From assembly GCA_019279435.1 (NCBI GenBank), contig JAAALK010000080.1, positions 28,426,778 through 28,490,777 of the forward strand: a stretch of DNA of 64,000 nt. The letters are read 5' to 3'. Of this stretch, positions 32,827-43,390 are shown in pieces. Position 1 is the first letter of the stretch. Each line of letters starts with the position of its first letter. Position numbers and translations under genes: made by a program. The notes under the pieces are model-generated. The model did not search any database. It had not been told where the DNA came from and worked only from the letters and a program-made list of their open reading frames with translations. This stretch comes from Zizania palustris (Eukaryota > Streptophyta > Magnoliopsida > Poales > Poaceae).

Positions 32827-34240
32827 GGCTGCCAGCCGCGTCGTAGAAGTACTACGACACAATCTTGGGGGCTGCCACTCGGATGTAGCTCCACCGCACA
32901 ATATATACACTGTACTGGAGCATTCCTGAGTGTGCAAGACACCGATCCACCGACCTGGGTTCCATGGAGAAGAGGCGGGGAAAGACGAAGGCCGAGCTTT
33001 TTATCTGCTCAAAAGGGCCTTCTTCTCCACATCACCCCACTGCACCGTTCCAACCTCATGAGGTCGAAGGTGCAACGGGAGTGACCGCCCACTCCAGCGC
33101 GCCAACGTAAGGTCACCGCATGGGCTCGCCTGGCCCAAGTCGTGGCCGGAGCACCACCATAAGGTCACCGCAAGGGCTTGCAATGATATCACCAAAACAC
33201 CAAAGCCAGTACTACTTCTCTCATCCGAGCACTTGTAGCACGGCTTCGGTGAGCCTGCAAAGGCAATATCCATATGTTCCTGCAAGAAGTTCATCAATAC
33301 CCAATCAGTAACAATGCAGAAAGGCATGAAACATCATAAACAAAGACACTTACCTGAAGTCTGGCGACTCCTAATAGCTAGCGATGAAGCCATGACGCCA
33401 AGTCATTAGAGATCTTAGAGATCTTAATCTCTATGACTATGGAAGAGGCACTTGGATGAAGTAAGTGTTTAATGGCAGTAGAAAGAATGCATCGAGGAAC
33501 CGAAGCAAGGATGATAGAGAAGCCTATGCCAAGGATGCCTATTTATAGGCCAACGAAGCAGTAGAACTGGCCCACACAATCGAAAGCAAATTGTAAGCCT
33601 TCCATTGTTAGAAAACTCCATTAATGGTGCACCAAAAATTTCTCCATCAAAAGCCTCATGATGCACCGGTCAAACATCCACATCCCCACCTGCACGGTCA
33701 ACATGACCTATCAACTTGCCTTGAAAAATGGCTCAGTTGATTGGACTCTTAACATGCCTGACGCTTCGGCTCTGCGAAAACTTCCTCCACCGAACTCCAA
33801 TCACTGAAACTCACGGGGTTTGATATCCCCACTACCAGTGATTTCCAACTAAATCCTTAACTCTCACTGAAATCGGTTAAAATATTCAATTTTCATTTGG
33901 ATTTTTATCGACCCTTAAGCTTTTATGGGATTTAACGATCTTCTACTCTATATCCATGATCTGCTCTGACTGAGTCAAATTGATCTCTTTCCGACTGCTT
34001 AAGGGTTGTTTTTGTTTCTCTGAGTTCCTTTCGACTAGTCTAGTGTTATCTTATGATTATATGTGATGCCGACGATTCTAAACAGCGTGCACGGGACCAA
34101 AGTTTCCCTACGCTAATGAGCCTAAGCTACATCATATACTCAAATGATCATGACTAGTTGGACTAAAATCACATTGAAACAAAAGATTTCATTACTTACA
34201 AAATGTTTTCCATCACATACAAAAACATTGTGTCTACATT
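32827..34240. other. Unresolved repeat-derived DNA
   Basis: No gene is supported. A G-rich tract (CTTGGGGGCTGCC, about 32863-32875) and CAAGGTCACCGCA-like duplicates near 33110-33175 suggest leftover retroelement non-coding sequence. Frames here are short and lack known motifs. Confidence 0.4.
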
Positions 34241-36760
34241 TTTGTTTCACTCGGTAGGTGTTGGAGGATAAATATCGATGTCTGAAACCAAGGCGTCAGT
34301 AGTTTCCCCAAGCTCAGTGTGAATGCGGCTGATATCGGACTCATTGACGCTTGCTGGACACCCCGCTCGAATATAGTCTAATCGAGCCAATGGGTATAAC
34401 ACCCGGAAAATTTTGAGCGTGTGGATGACCGCCATCCTTACGAAGTCCCAAGTCATCTCCCACAGGCTAATGACCCCTCCGCCGACCACGCCAAGTTGTT
34501 GGGATCTCCATCGATCATCTTGATCAACGTCTCGACACTCACCTAGTAGCAATCCAATTGCGCTCTCTATCGATCATCTTGATCAACGTGTCGGACAAAC
34601 GATGCTCTAGATCAACAAACTGAGCTCCCAACTGATGATAAAGCTCTGTGAGAAAAGCAAGAACTCAAAGCATGCATCAGCAACATCGGGCAAAAGAAAA
34701 GAGGTCAGAGAAGAAACTCATATTTTTAAACTCACCAAGCCACTTTTTAATAGAGGCTTCAGACTCGGTGAGTTGTTTCTTCGTCTTCTCCAACTCGGCC
34801 AGAGCCACATCCCTCTTGTCCATGGATTTTTCTACCATACCGATTGATTGGTGATCCAAGTGGGTTGATGCCTCAAGTCGATCGCCCGATGCTGATAGCA
34901 TTGTAGTACAAGATTGATTGGTGATCCAAGTGGGTTGATGCCTCAAGTCGATCGCCCGATGCTGATAGCACTGTAGTACAAGAAGCAAATTATGCCTAAT
35001 CTACAATAACAAAGGGTCGAGAGACCGAGAATTCACCATGAGATTGAAGCTCGCGCTGCTCGTGAAGGATGTTGTTCTCCCTCTCCATCCTCGCTAGCTC
35101 GGCGTCCTTCCGGTACAATTTGATGTCCTTTCAAGCCAGTTGATCCCCTAGTTGACCAACTAGAACCTGCATGAAGGCATGAGTCAATATTGATACTTGC
35201 AGGAAGACTTACCAAGGTTTCTTGGCCGTGGTGCTTGAGTGCCTCCAGGCACTCAATCGAACTTCCTTCAACCGACTCGGTTGGAAGACCATTAGAAGGC
35301 CATCGTGCCTCCCTGACCACGACGACTAGGGAAAAGACGACTTCTGTCGTCACAAAAGCCTTCTCCATGGTAGCCCTTGCTGCTGGTGGCGGATCTACCA
35401 AGGACCCTAGTGAAAGGAGCCCAAGCGCAGTCGCTCCCTCTGAAGGCGACACCGCGTTGCTTGGCACCATCGCACTATCATCTCCTTTGGTCGGGATGTT
35501 AGAAGATTCCTGAATCCCGACCCTTTGCTGCTCAAACGACACTGCGTAGACCACTATGTCAGTGATCGCGACCCCAACAACTAAAACTGGGTCGGGCAAC
35601 GTCAACTAATCGGGGTTGTAGAAAAAGAAGTCAAATCAATAGCAAAAATCAATCGCGAATATCAAACACTCACCGATATCCCTTACCAGGTCAATCATCG
35701 GAAGACCATCTTCTTCATCCGTGAGCTAGGACCCTCCCTAGGGTTGAACCCAACCGATGAAATCGAAGGAGGCGATGGTGGTCACGACGGTGAAGGAGAA
35801 GGTGGTGTAGACACTGAGAACAATGATGCAGCGACCCCAGCAACCGCCGACACTGCCCTAGATGTCTTCAAGTTTGCACTCGCATCTCCAACAAAGGACG
35901 AAGGGATCTTCGGTGGCCCCTATGATGTCTTCGTACTCGCCGCGACCCTAGTCAAGGCCCTGGTCTACTTTTGACCAGTCGAGGCCTCCACTGATCCCTT
36001 CAACCTTTTTGCCCGAGGAGTGCAAGCCTCCTTGCCCTTCCTCATCTCTCCGGACGCACCAGCGCCTAGGTCAACATATTTCTGTCCGACCACCCAGGGA
36101 GGCTCCGACAATGGTGGTAGAGAGACATAGATCTCTTGACCCTACACATTCTAAGGTTCAGAACTCGACAAGCGATCGACAACTTTCAAGATCAAGAAAA
36201 GTATCAAAGGGTAACTTTACCTCTGATCGGGGAGTAATGAGCATGTAAGGGCGAGGGCAAGGGTTACTCTTGATTTCTAGCTTGCTAACAAAGACACTCC
36301 ATGCTCTCTCCTCCACTTATGTGCCCATCAACTCATCAGCCGACTCTCGGGTCAGATCCCTAAGGTCCAAGTACTCGAAGTCTAAGTGAAGTCGCTGCTT
36401 CAGCGGCTAGATCTGACAAAGCACAAAACTCACCACCATGTGGAGGCTTGTAAGATTGGATTCCTAGAGTTTCCTTATCAACTCCACCAGCTCATCAACT
36501 TGCCCCTATTCCTCTCACGAGCTGTGATTAGACCAAGTGACTGCCGCCATCAACAACCTATCGATCTCCGGTGACAAGGACGGCTCATGGTTGTCCATAT
36601 AGAACCAACCCGAATGCCAACCCTTGCTAGAAGAAGGAAGCGCCACCTTCTCGTCGTGGAGGTGGAGTCCACAACCGCCGACCACCTTGTTGATGAACAC
36701 CCATTAGCAGAAAAAATGGCGGAATAGGTTGAAATGAGGTTCAATCCCTAGAAAAGTCTC
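34241..36760 (-). pseudogene. Degenerate retrotransposon Gag-like sequence, minus strand
   Basis: Several minus-strand fragments resemble the long coiled-coil Gag-region proteins of grass gypsy elements: RARMEREN-like helical text near 35040-35100, KRDVALAELEKTKKQLTESE near 34750-34830, and a C-terminal piece with YPLARLDYIRAGCPASVNES (about 34320-34400). GTGAGT donor-like sites occur between fragments (for example near 34730 and 35670). No intact domain or start was found. It is opposite in orientation to the Tat element, so probably a separate old insertion. Confidence 0.4.
34842..34981. repeat. 70-bp tandem duplication
   Basis: Two adjacent 70-bp copies (34842-34911 and 34912-34981) start GATTGATTGGTGATCC and differ at one noticed base. 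They lie in the degenerate Gag-like sequence. Confidence 0.9.
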
Positions 36761-36894
36761 GCACATATGGACGAAAATGGCAAGGTGGAGAATGGAGTTG
36801 GGATTGATATTGCAAAGAGAAATATCATAATGATGGAGGACACCACGAAGGAAAGGATGAGCAGGCAAGTCGAAGCCGCGAAAGAAGAAAGAGT

Positions 36895-38344
36895 TGCAGG
36901 ACCGAAAGTAGCGACCAGAGGGGGGGTGAATGGGCGCCTAAAAAATTCTTTCGAATCAATGGCCTGCTCCCAACACCCAACGGACCTCAACAGACTTATC
37001 AAAGAAAGGTGAATAGATCAACAGAACCTCAAAGAATCTAGCCTAACAACAACCGGTGTCCTAATCGAAAAGACATCAACACAGTGCTAGTAGGCAGATT
37101 AACTAAGCATTCAACACATGGGCAGATCAAGGTTCACATAAATAAATCACCACAACAATTAATCTGAGTGCACGTAAAAAAGAGATGAAGGATTACTGTT
37201 CAAGGTTGTCTCCTGTTAGATACTTGTCGAAGTCTGTGAACCGTGCGAAGTCTGTAGTTGTCGAAGTCGGAGTAGAAGCTGCCAAAGCCTGTCCGAAGTA
37301 TGAGGTGTCGAAGCTTGTATTGAACGTGCCGAAGCCTGCTTCGGAGTTGACATGCGAAGGCACTTCAAAGTCTGTAGTAGACGTGTTGAAGCCTGCTTCG
37401 AAGTTGATGATCGAAGGCTGATGGAGTCAAGGATAGTTCGGAGCAGTCATGCGAAGGTATAGACAGCAAAGCTAGCTTCAAAACAAACTCCGAAAAACAG
37501 AACTTGCGAACTGCACTGAAAACTGTGGGGCCCACGACAAGACACTTCGAACGACACTCATAGAGAGAAGAACCTTCGAACGGGAAATAAAAGCCGAAGC
37601 CTGCAGCACAACCTCCGAAGCCAGAACTGATCAAAGTAGAATCACCGAAGTAGTGACCTTCGAATCACAAACTAACTTCGAAGTCAGCCAAAAATTCAAG
37701 GTCTGAAAAGTTGTCGAAGTACACCAAAGACATCGAAGTCTGCACGTTTGGACTATGACCTTCGCTACGTATTCCAGCGAGGTATGCTTCGAAGTCAGCA
37801 GCGAAGCCTGTCTACGGCGAACCTAGGCAATAGCGAAGTATGCTTTGGAACAAACAGCGAAGTATGCTTTGGAACAAACAGCGAAGTCTGCTCGGAAAAT
37901 ACAAAACTATGCCGAAGCATAATGGACTACACAGTGGGGCCCACTCCAGAGCTTTGGACAGAGAAAAACTTTCGACACATAGAAAAATACTGAACATGCA
38001 ATCGAGTGCCTTGAGACGAAAAACAGAGACCTATTCAATAGCCTTCGGTGCTATGCAGTGGTCTACCAAGCTATGTTGCTTGCAACAGAAGTCGTTCGCA
38101 AGAGCAATACAGAACACCGGAAGCACAAGGCACCTAGCCTTTCTTAGCTGTGAACTTGCAGCCTTGGATGATGCAAAGGCTATCAAGTGCATAAGCTATT
38201 GACTAGCTGTCAGCCTATGCACAGTACAAGATGTACATCTCTTGCAGCGCTCAGGATAAAAAATACGAAGACAAAACGTGGCAGAGAAGATCCTGGGGAT
38301 GAACTCGAAGAACAGATAGAACACATATCCCGCAAATCATAAAC
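36895..38344 (-). repeat. Sirevirus LTR 'B', first segment
   Basis: It starts TGCAGGACCGAAAGTAGCG, closely matching the end of the Sirevirus A LTR (TGTAGGACCG...), and is rich in CGAAG/TTCG motifs. No primer-site sequence lies to its left, so it is a 3' LTR or a solo LTR in minus orientation. It is cut at 38344 by solo LTR C and resumes at 52770. The 5 bases to its left are AGAGT; the matching TSD would lie beyond the window. Confidence 0.8.
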
Positions 38345-38886
38345 TGTGAAACCAAGGGTTGGTTTCGGTGTGTGTGATGAGTGATTGACAGTTTTTTACC
38401 CTCTGGTTCGAAGGGGTACCTCCGAAGGGTGTTCGGAGGTTGGACCTCCGAAGGGTGTTCGGAGGTGGTTTCACCGAAGGGTGTTCGGTGGTTTGGTTGC
38501 TGCAGCTGTTGCAGCGGAGTGTGCTTGTCGGAGGGGTCCGACAGTACACGTTGACTGGTGTGTACCGAAGGCTTCGGTACTTTGGGCGGTACACCGGAGT
38601 GTGTACCGGAGGTTGCTTACCCGGAGAGGTCTCCGGAGTACTGGATACACTTGTCTGCTTGTCTGTGGTGCGCAGGGACTTCGGAGGCGACGGACAGATT
38701 CGCGGCAGGTGAACCTGGGTCAAGCGGGAGGCTTGATGCCAGGGGAGCAGGGAGCTCCGTCACGGTGGCTGCGAAGGGGTCCAGGTCGGTCCTCGGGTCG
38801 AGGTGCGCCAGGTGAAGGCAGAGAGTGCGGAGCGTGGCTCCGGGTGAAGGTACTCCGAGACAAAGTCCTCGGAAGTGAGGCACTTC
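38345..38886 (+). repeat. Solo Sirevirus LTR 'C', 5' segment
   Basis: It starts TGTGAAACCAAGG and matches the LTR of element F (from 58584). A 5-bp TSD TAAAC flanks the whole LTR (38340-38344 and 52765-52769), and no internal region adjoins it, so it is a solo LTR formed by LTR-LTR recombination. Three near-perfect hairpins lie at 38419-38490. The LTR is interrupted at 38886 by gypsy element D. Confidence 0.9.
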
Positions 38887-41800
38887 TGTAACACCCCAAT
38901 TTTTCAAAACAATAAAAATATTATTAAATTCAATTTCTTGGAATTATTATTTCAGAAAATACTTTTAATTCCCTTTTATACCCTTTTGAACTACAACATA
39001 GGGTAGATGACCAAATCAGGAGGTGAAACTTTTTGTATATGATCCTAAGACCAAAATATAATTTTGAGAATTTTTATAAATTTTTACCAGCCTTGGAAGT
39101 AGCCCTAATATTTTATTCCATTTTCTGGAATTATTTTTATTCAGAAAAGGATTGAAACAGTAATGGGCTCCTCCCCTCCCTTCCCTCTCTCCCGGCCGGC
39201 CCAGCCCGTTACCCCGCGCCCCTGGCTGACAAGCCGACCCCACATGTCGGCGCCGATCCCCTTCCCTCGCGCGCGCACCTGACAACCCGGCCCCACCCGT
39301 CAGCCCCCTCACCCGCGCACTCGCACCCGCTGACCACCTTGGCCCACCTGTCGGACCCGTCTTCCCCGCGGGATCCGCCCCCAAATCCCCCCCCCTCGCC
39401 GGCCGAAGCCCTAATCCCGCCTCGGATCCGCCCCCGCCGGCCCCCTCCCTTAAATTCGTCGCCGGCAATGAATCCCCCTCAACGCGCCGACCGTTTCCCC
39501 CTATTAATTTCGCCCGATTCGCGTCCAGGTGCGTTGAACCGCGTTCAACCCGAACCTCGCCGGCGTTTAAACGCATTTATCCCCGGCCACCGTCGATTAC
39601 GCCCCCCCTGCCCCCGCCGGTGACCCTATTTAAACCCCCGGTCACCCGCATTTCACCCCCACGCCTACGCCTCGCGAGAACGCACAGATCGCCCTCACTC
39701 CGAGCTTTAGCGCGTTCCCTCTGGTTCGCCTCCGGCCACCGCTCGCCGTCGCACCAGACCACCTCCGCCCGTGCCTCCGCCTCCAACGTGACCGCCGGGA
39801 CCTCACCAACCTCGGCCACCACTCCATCGACGTCGAACCCCGCCGGATCGCCGTCGCCGCCAAGGACCCGAACGCCTCCGCCGCCTTCACTCGTCGCCGG
39901 CCACGCTCCGTCGACCTTTTCTCACCGCCGAGGTACCCTCGTGATCCCCGTAGCACCCTCGTTCCATTTTAGGCCTTAGACTAGGTCGCCGTCGCTCGCC
40001 GTGGCCGCTGGCCCGCTCGCCGTCGTCGGAGAAGACGACCGGCACGGGTCGAGTACCCGTGCCGTGTCGGATTCACGCACGACCGTGCGATCTGGATCCG
40101 ACGGTGATGTTTAATCCCCGCGTGCGGATTAATCTGATCCGTTAGATCTCGGCGAAGGGGTACGTTTTAATCTCGTGCGTCCATCTGTATTTAAAACCCG
40201 CGTTTAATCCTGTGCGTCCACGTGGTACCGGTTCGCACGTTTTAATCCTGGCCGTCCGTAGCCACTTGCGCGTCCCGTCTCGCCCTCGCGCGTCGGATCT
40301 GGATCCGACGGTCCAGATCGACCCGGCGCACGCGCACAGTGCGCGGGTTCACCGTGGGCCTGGCTCACCGTGGACCCGAGAGGTTTAAAATTTGAAAATA
40401 AATTCCAGAAATGCTTTTAAACTTGTAAAATTCATATCTGATGCATTTGAACTCTAAAAATTACCATTCCAATTTCAGAAAATTCATAAAATTATTCTCT
40501 ACATGTTTATGCAATAAAAACAGTAGGTTTACTTGGACATTTTCATGTTTATTTAAATAAGTATTCAAATGCCCTTAGGATTTAAATGTAAATTCAAATA
40601 TTTAAATTCCAGAAAACTTATATAATTGTCCCTTCTGTTTAAACACTAAAACCACTGAGTTTTCCCTGAATCATTTATGTTAAATTGATTAGAAAACTTA
40701 ATGTAGTATTATACACACTTAAAAACCCTTTTTATGAAAAACAATAATTCATGTAGATTCACTTTAAATTAATGGAGAAATAAATTTCAGAACTTTAAAC
40801 TTTGAATTTATTTTATTTATAACCAACTTAAACTTACATGTTTATAATGTAATGTTATACTGTTTGATTGGATGTTGTGTTCTTTTTATTTTACCTTATA
40901 TTAAAAAGACTACGACGTCGCCGAGGAGCCGGAGTACTTCCCCGAAGTCCCTCCCTCTCCCTTTGCTGAACAAGGCAAGTCACCAAACCAATCTCTTGAA
41001 CATATTGAACCCATGTCTGAATTGATTATCGCTAAAACACATAGGTTATGTATATGCATTAGTCAAATGAACCCTTACATTATATTTATCTAGGATCCCC
41101 CGACCTTGGTGTGCAACCCAAGCCATGCTATCTCGCCTAACCTCCTTGTCACCATATGATCAATGATATTAGCTAGTGTCCAATGTATTGGCACGGCCGC
41201 TATAGGATAAAAATGAGTCGTAGCAAAATGGTTCTATTATATGATCCCCGTTGCTTCTTATCCTTGGAAATTCTGTTGGTGATGAGTCATGGTTGTGAGT
41301 GTATGCATGGTGGGTTCCGGGTGCAAGCTAGGGCATTGGTCAGTCGCACCCGGGGCACTATAAGGACCGGTCTGAGGGATCCGTTGCAATACACTTACGT
41401 ACTAACCACAAGTCTAGTGGGTAAGTCCTAACTAAGGTATGGGTTGTTCCAAACCGAGACCACCACTTGGAGATGGGTCAAGTTGCACCTGCGGGTGACT
41501 TGTACCAATGTGGCGCAAAAGGGGGTGCGACGTTAGCCGGGATGCGGCCCGGCGCGCCGGCGAAACCTAGAGCGGGTGGTTATCGCTTGGGACATCTCAT
41601 ATTGAGGTTTTGGCACGAGTTCCCGTGAAATGGGTCATCTCGTTGAGATGAGTGCGTGCCTTGTGGGTACAGTAGTACATCTCTGATCAGAGTCTTAAAT
41701 CTTTTCGAAAAGCCGAGCCCACGGTCAAGGGCGGGTTGCGTGACATCCCCCAGTTAGTTTACTTGAATATGGGTGTGCATGTTGTTTGTCATGTAAGGAC

Positions 41801-42273
41801 TGTTGTGCGAGGAGGTAAAACGTACTCCTCGAGTTAGTTGATGTTGATGATGTTCATGTTTACTTTCCGCATGATTAAAATATGATTACACTAAATGCCA
41901 TAACTGCAATTGCTTTCTTCCGCATTGTTAGCCTTTATCCTTCCTTGTTTATTATCCTGCATTATTACTTGCATTTGCGGTGGCTTGTTGAGTACTTTTT
42001 GTACTCATACCCGTTGGACCCCACAGAGGATGCTTATCTTGAAGACGGTCTGGAGTAGCGACCCAGTCAAGAAGAAAAGTCCTGAAGAAGAAGTTCGTCA
42101 TGCCGTTGTTTACCTTCATTAATACCGTTTTTATTAAAACAATGATGTAATAAATATGGTCTGCGTACCATGAACAATGTCGTATGTACGGTTGTCGCAT
42201 GATGAACCTCTTGTATTATTGTTTTTCTTATGAAATTCAATAATGTCTCGATTTGTTAAATCGGGGCGCTACA
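38887..42273 (+). repeat. Element D 5' LTR
   Basis: 3387 bp. A GC-rich block (about 39180-40380) contains a TATA-like TATTTAAA (39627-39634) and is followed by an AT-rich block (to 40900), then exon-like cassettes at 40909-40988 and 42028-42058. It ends GGGGCGCTACA. No ATG-initiated gene is supported within it. Confidence 0.93.
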
Positions 42274-42276
42274 AGA

Positions 42277-42288
42277 TGGTATCAGAGC
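42277..42288 (+). promoter_or_regulatory. Element D primer binding site (initiator tRNA-Met)
   Basis: TGGTATCAGAGC lies three bases after the 5' LTR and is complementary to the 3' end of initiator tRNA-Met. Confidence 0.93.
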
Positions 42289-42411
42289 CGACTTGACTGT
42301 AGGAAGCCAAACAGACCCGCCTAGCCATTAGCCATAAGAAATTACTTCTCGAAAATCTACTTCATAAACTTTATTCCTCTCCTCACTTTTATTCAACTTG
42401 CTGTTTTGTAG

Positions 42412-43191
42412 ATGCCAGTCTACCAAGTCCACAGCTACTGTCGCCACTATGAGGGTTTCGTCCGGGAGCTCCGCATGATGCTCACCTTCCTCGGGTTCCT
42501 CTTCGAACCCGAATTTCAAGGAGTCTACCCCGACGAGTTCGCCGGGCCTTGCGACGTCTCCCTCACCGTCCATGGCTCCGGAGAACATCTGCCGCCCTAC
42601 ACCACCGCACTTGGAGGCCCGACTTTCGACGTCGCGTGCCAACGAGTCGCCCTCCAGGCCCTCATGGAGCTGAGGATGATCTACGACGATCGTCTTCAGA
42701 ACTCATCCTTCCGGCTTGTGCCAAAGCGTACTCCCGGAGCCCACCGTAGTATCTACCTCGGAGTTCACTCCGTGCGTGATCCGGTCATGGCTCGGCAGTC
42801 GCGTCTTCTACAGGCCATGGATGATCTCCACACTGAGGCGGTGCTCGACGCCGACGAGCACCATGAGGCGGTTGCGTTTCTTCGTGAAGAAACGAAGAAC
42901 CTGATCCAGCAGAACGGCGAGCTGCAGCGCAAGATCATGGAGCTGCAGAAGGACATCGCGGAGATGGTTCCTCTTCTTCCAAGGAAGAAGAAGCCTATCC
43001 GTGAGCCCCTCCCTCGCCCCAAGAGGATCCCGCCACGACCCTCCCCCGCCAGGCCTTCCACCAGCGCCCCTACACCACGCCCCGGCCTCGTCTCCGACTC
43101 CATCATCGAGAATTTTCTCGAGCCCACCATCTCTCTGGAGCCGCGCGCTCGTGGTTCCGAGAGCACGGAGACCGCCTCCGGTGGCGAGTAG
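42412..43191 (+). CDS. Element D ORF0, extra protein of unknown function
   Basis: A 259-codon ORF with its own ATG lies between the primer site and gag, in the sense orientation. The globular N-terminal half (YQVHSYCRHYEGFVREL, then PTFDVACQRVALQALMEL) is followed by a helical, coiled-coil-like segment (about residues 150-195, LIQQNGELQRKIMELQKDI), a Lys/Arg/Pro-rich stretch (RKKKPIREPLPRPKRIPP) and an acidic Ser-rich tail. It has no Gag, zinc-knuckle or enzyme motif. From memory, rice RIRE3-type gypsy elements carry a similar extra ORF before gag. The ATG directly follows TTTTGTAG, a good splice acceptor, so it may be reached by splicing. A stop and 199 bp separate it from gag. The function is unknown. 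Confidence 0.75.
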   Translation: MPVYQVHSYCRHYEGFVRELRMMLTFLGFLFEPEFQGVYPDEFAGPCDVSLTVHGSGEHLPPYTTALGGPTFDVACQRVALQALMELRMIYDDRLQNSSFRLVPKRTPGAHRSIYLGVHSVRDPVMARQSRLLQAMDDLHTEAVLDADEHHEAVAFLREETKNLIQQNGELQRKIMELQKDIAEMVPLLPRKKKPIREPLPRPKRIPPRPSPARPSTSAPTPRPGLVSDSIIENFLEPTISLEPRARGSESTETASGGE

Positions 43192-43390
43192 GCGTTAGGA
43201 GACGCGAGAATAAATAAAAAGAATCAAACTTTTGTATGTGGTGCTACCCACGACGAGTGTGTCATGGGTAGAATAAAAACTTGGTTGTAACAAACACTTT
43301 ATGCCACTATATATAATTATGTGCTTGAGTCTTATATGATTGTATTATCATCTCGTCATTCTTTGCTTTATCGCTTTGTATATCCAGAAG
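43192..43390 (+). other. ORF0-gag spacer
   Basis: Short non-coding spacer. The gag ATG is preceded by TATATCCAGAAG, which could act as a splice acceptor (CAG at about 43385-43387). Confidence 0.5.

Noticed and set aside
38385..38891. 168-codon ORF and similar frames at 51259-51811 and 58624-59632
   Set aside because: These are LTR C and F sequences rich in GAAG/TTCGG; both strands are open by composition and no protein family was recognised.
43340..43390. Upstream extension of element D Gag-Pol
   Set aside because: The extra codons start with a non-ATG codon and give a hydrophobic stretch not found in Gag; the ATG at 43391 is the better start.
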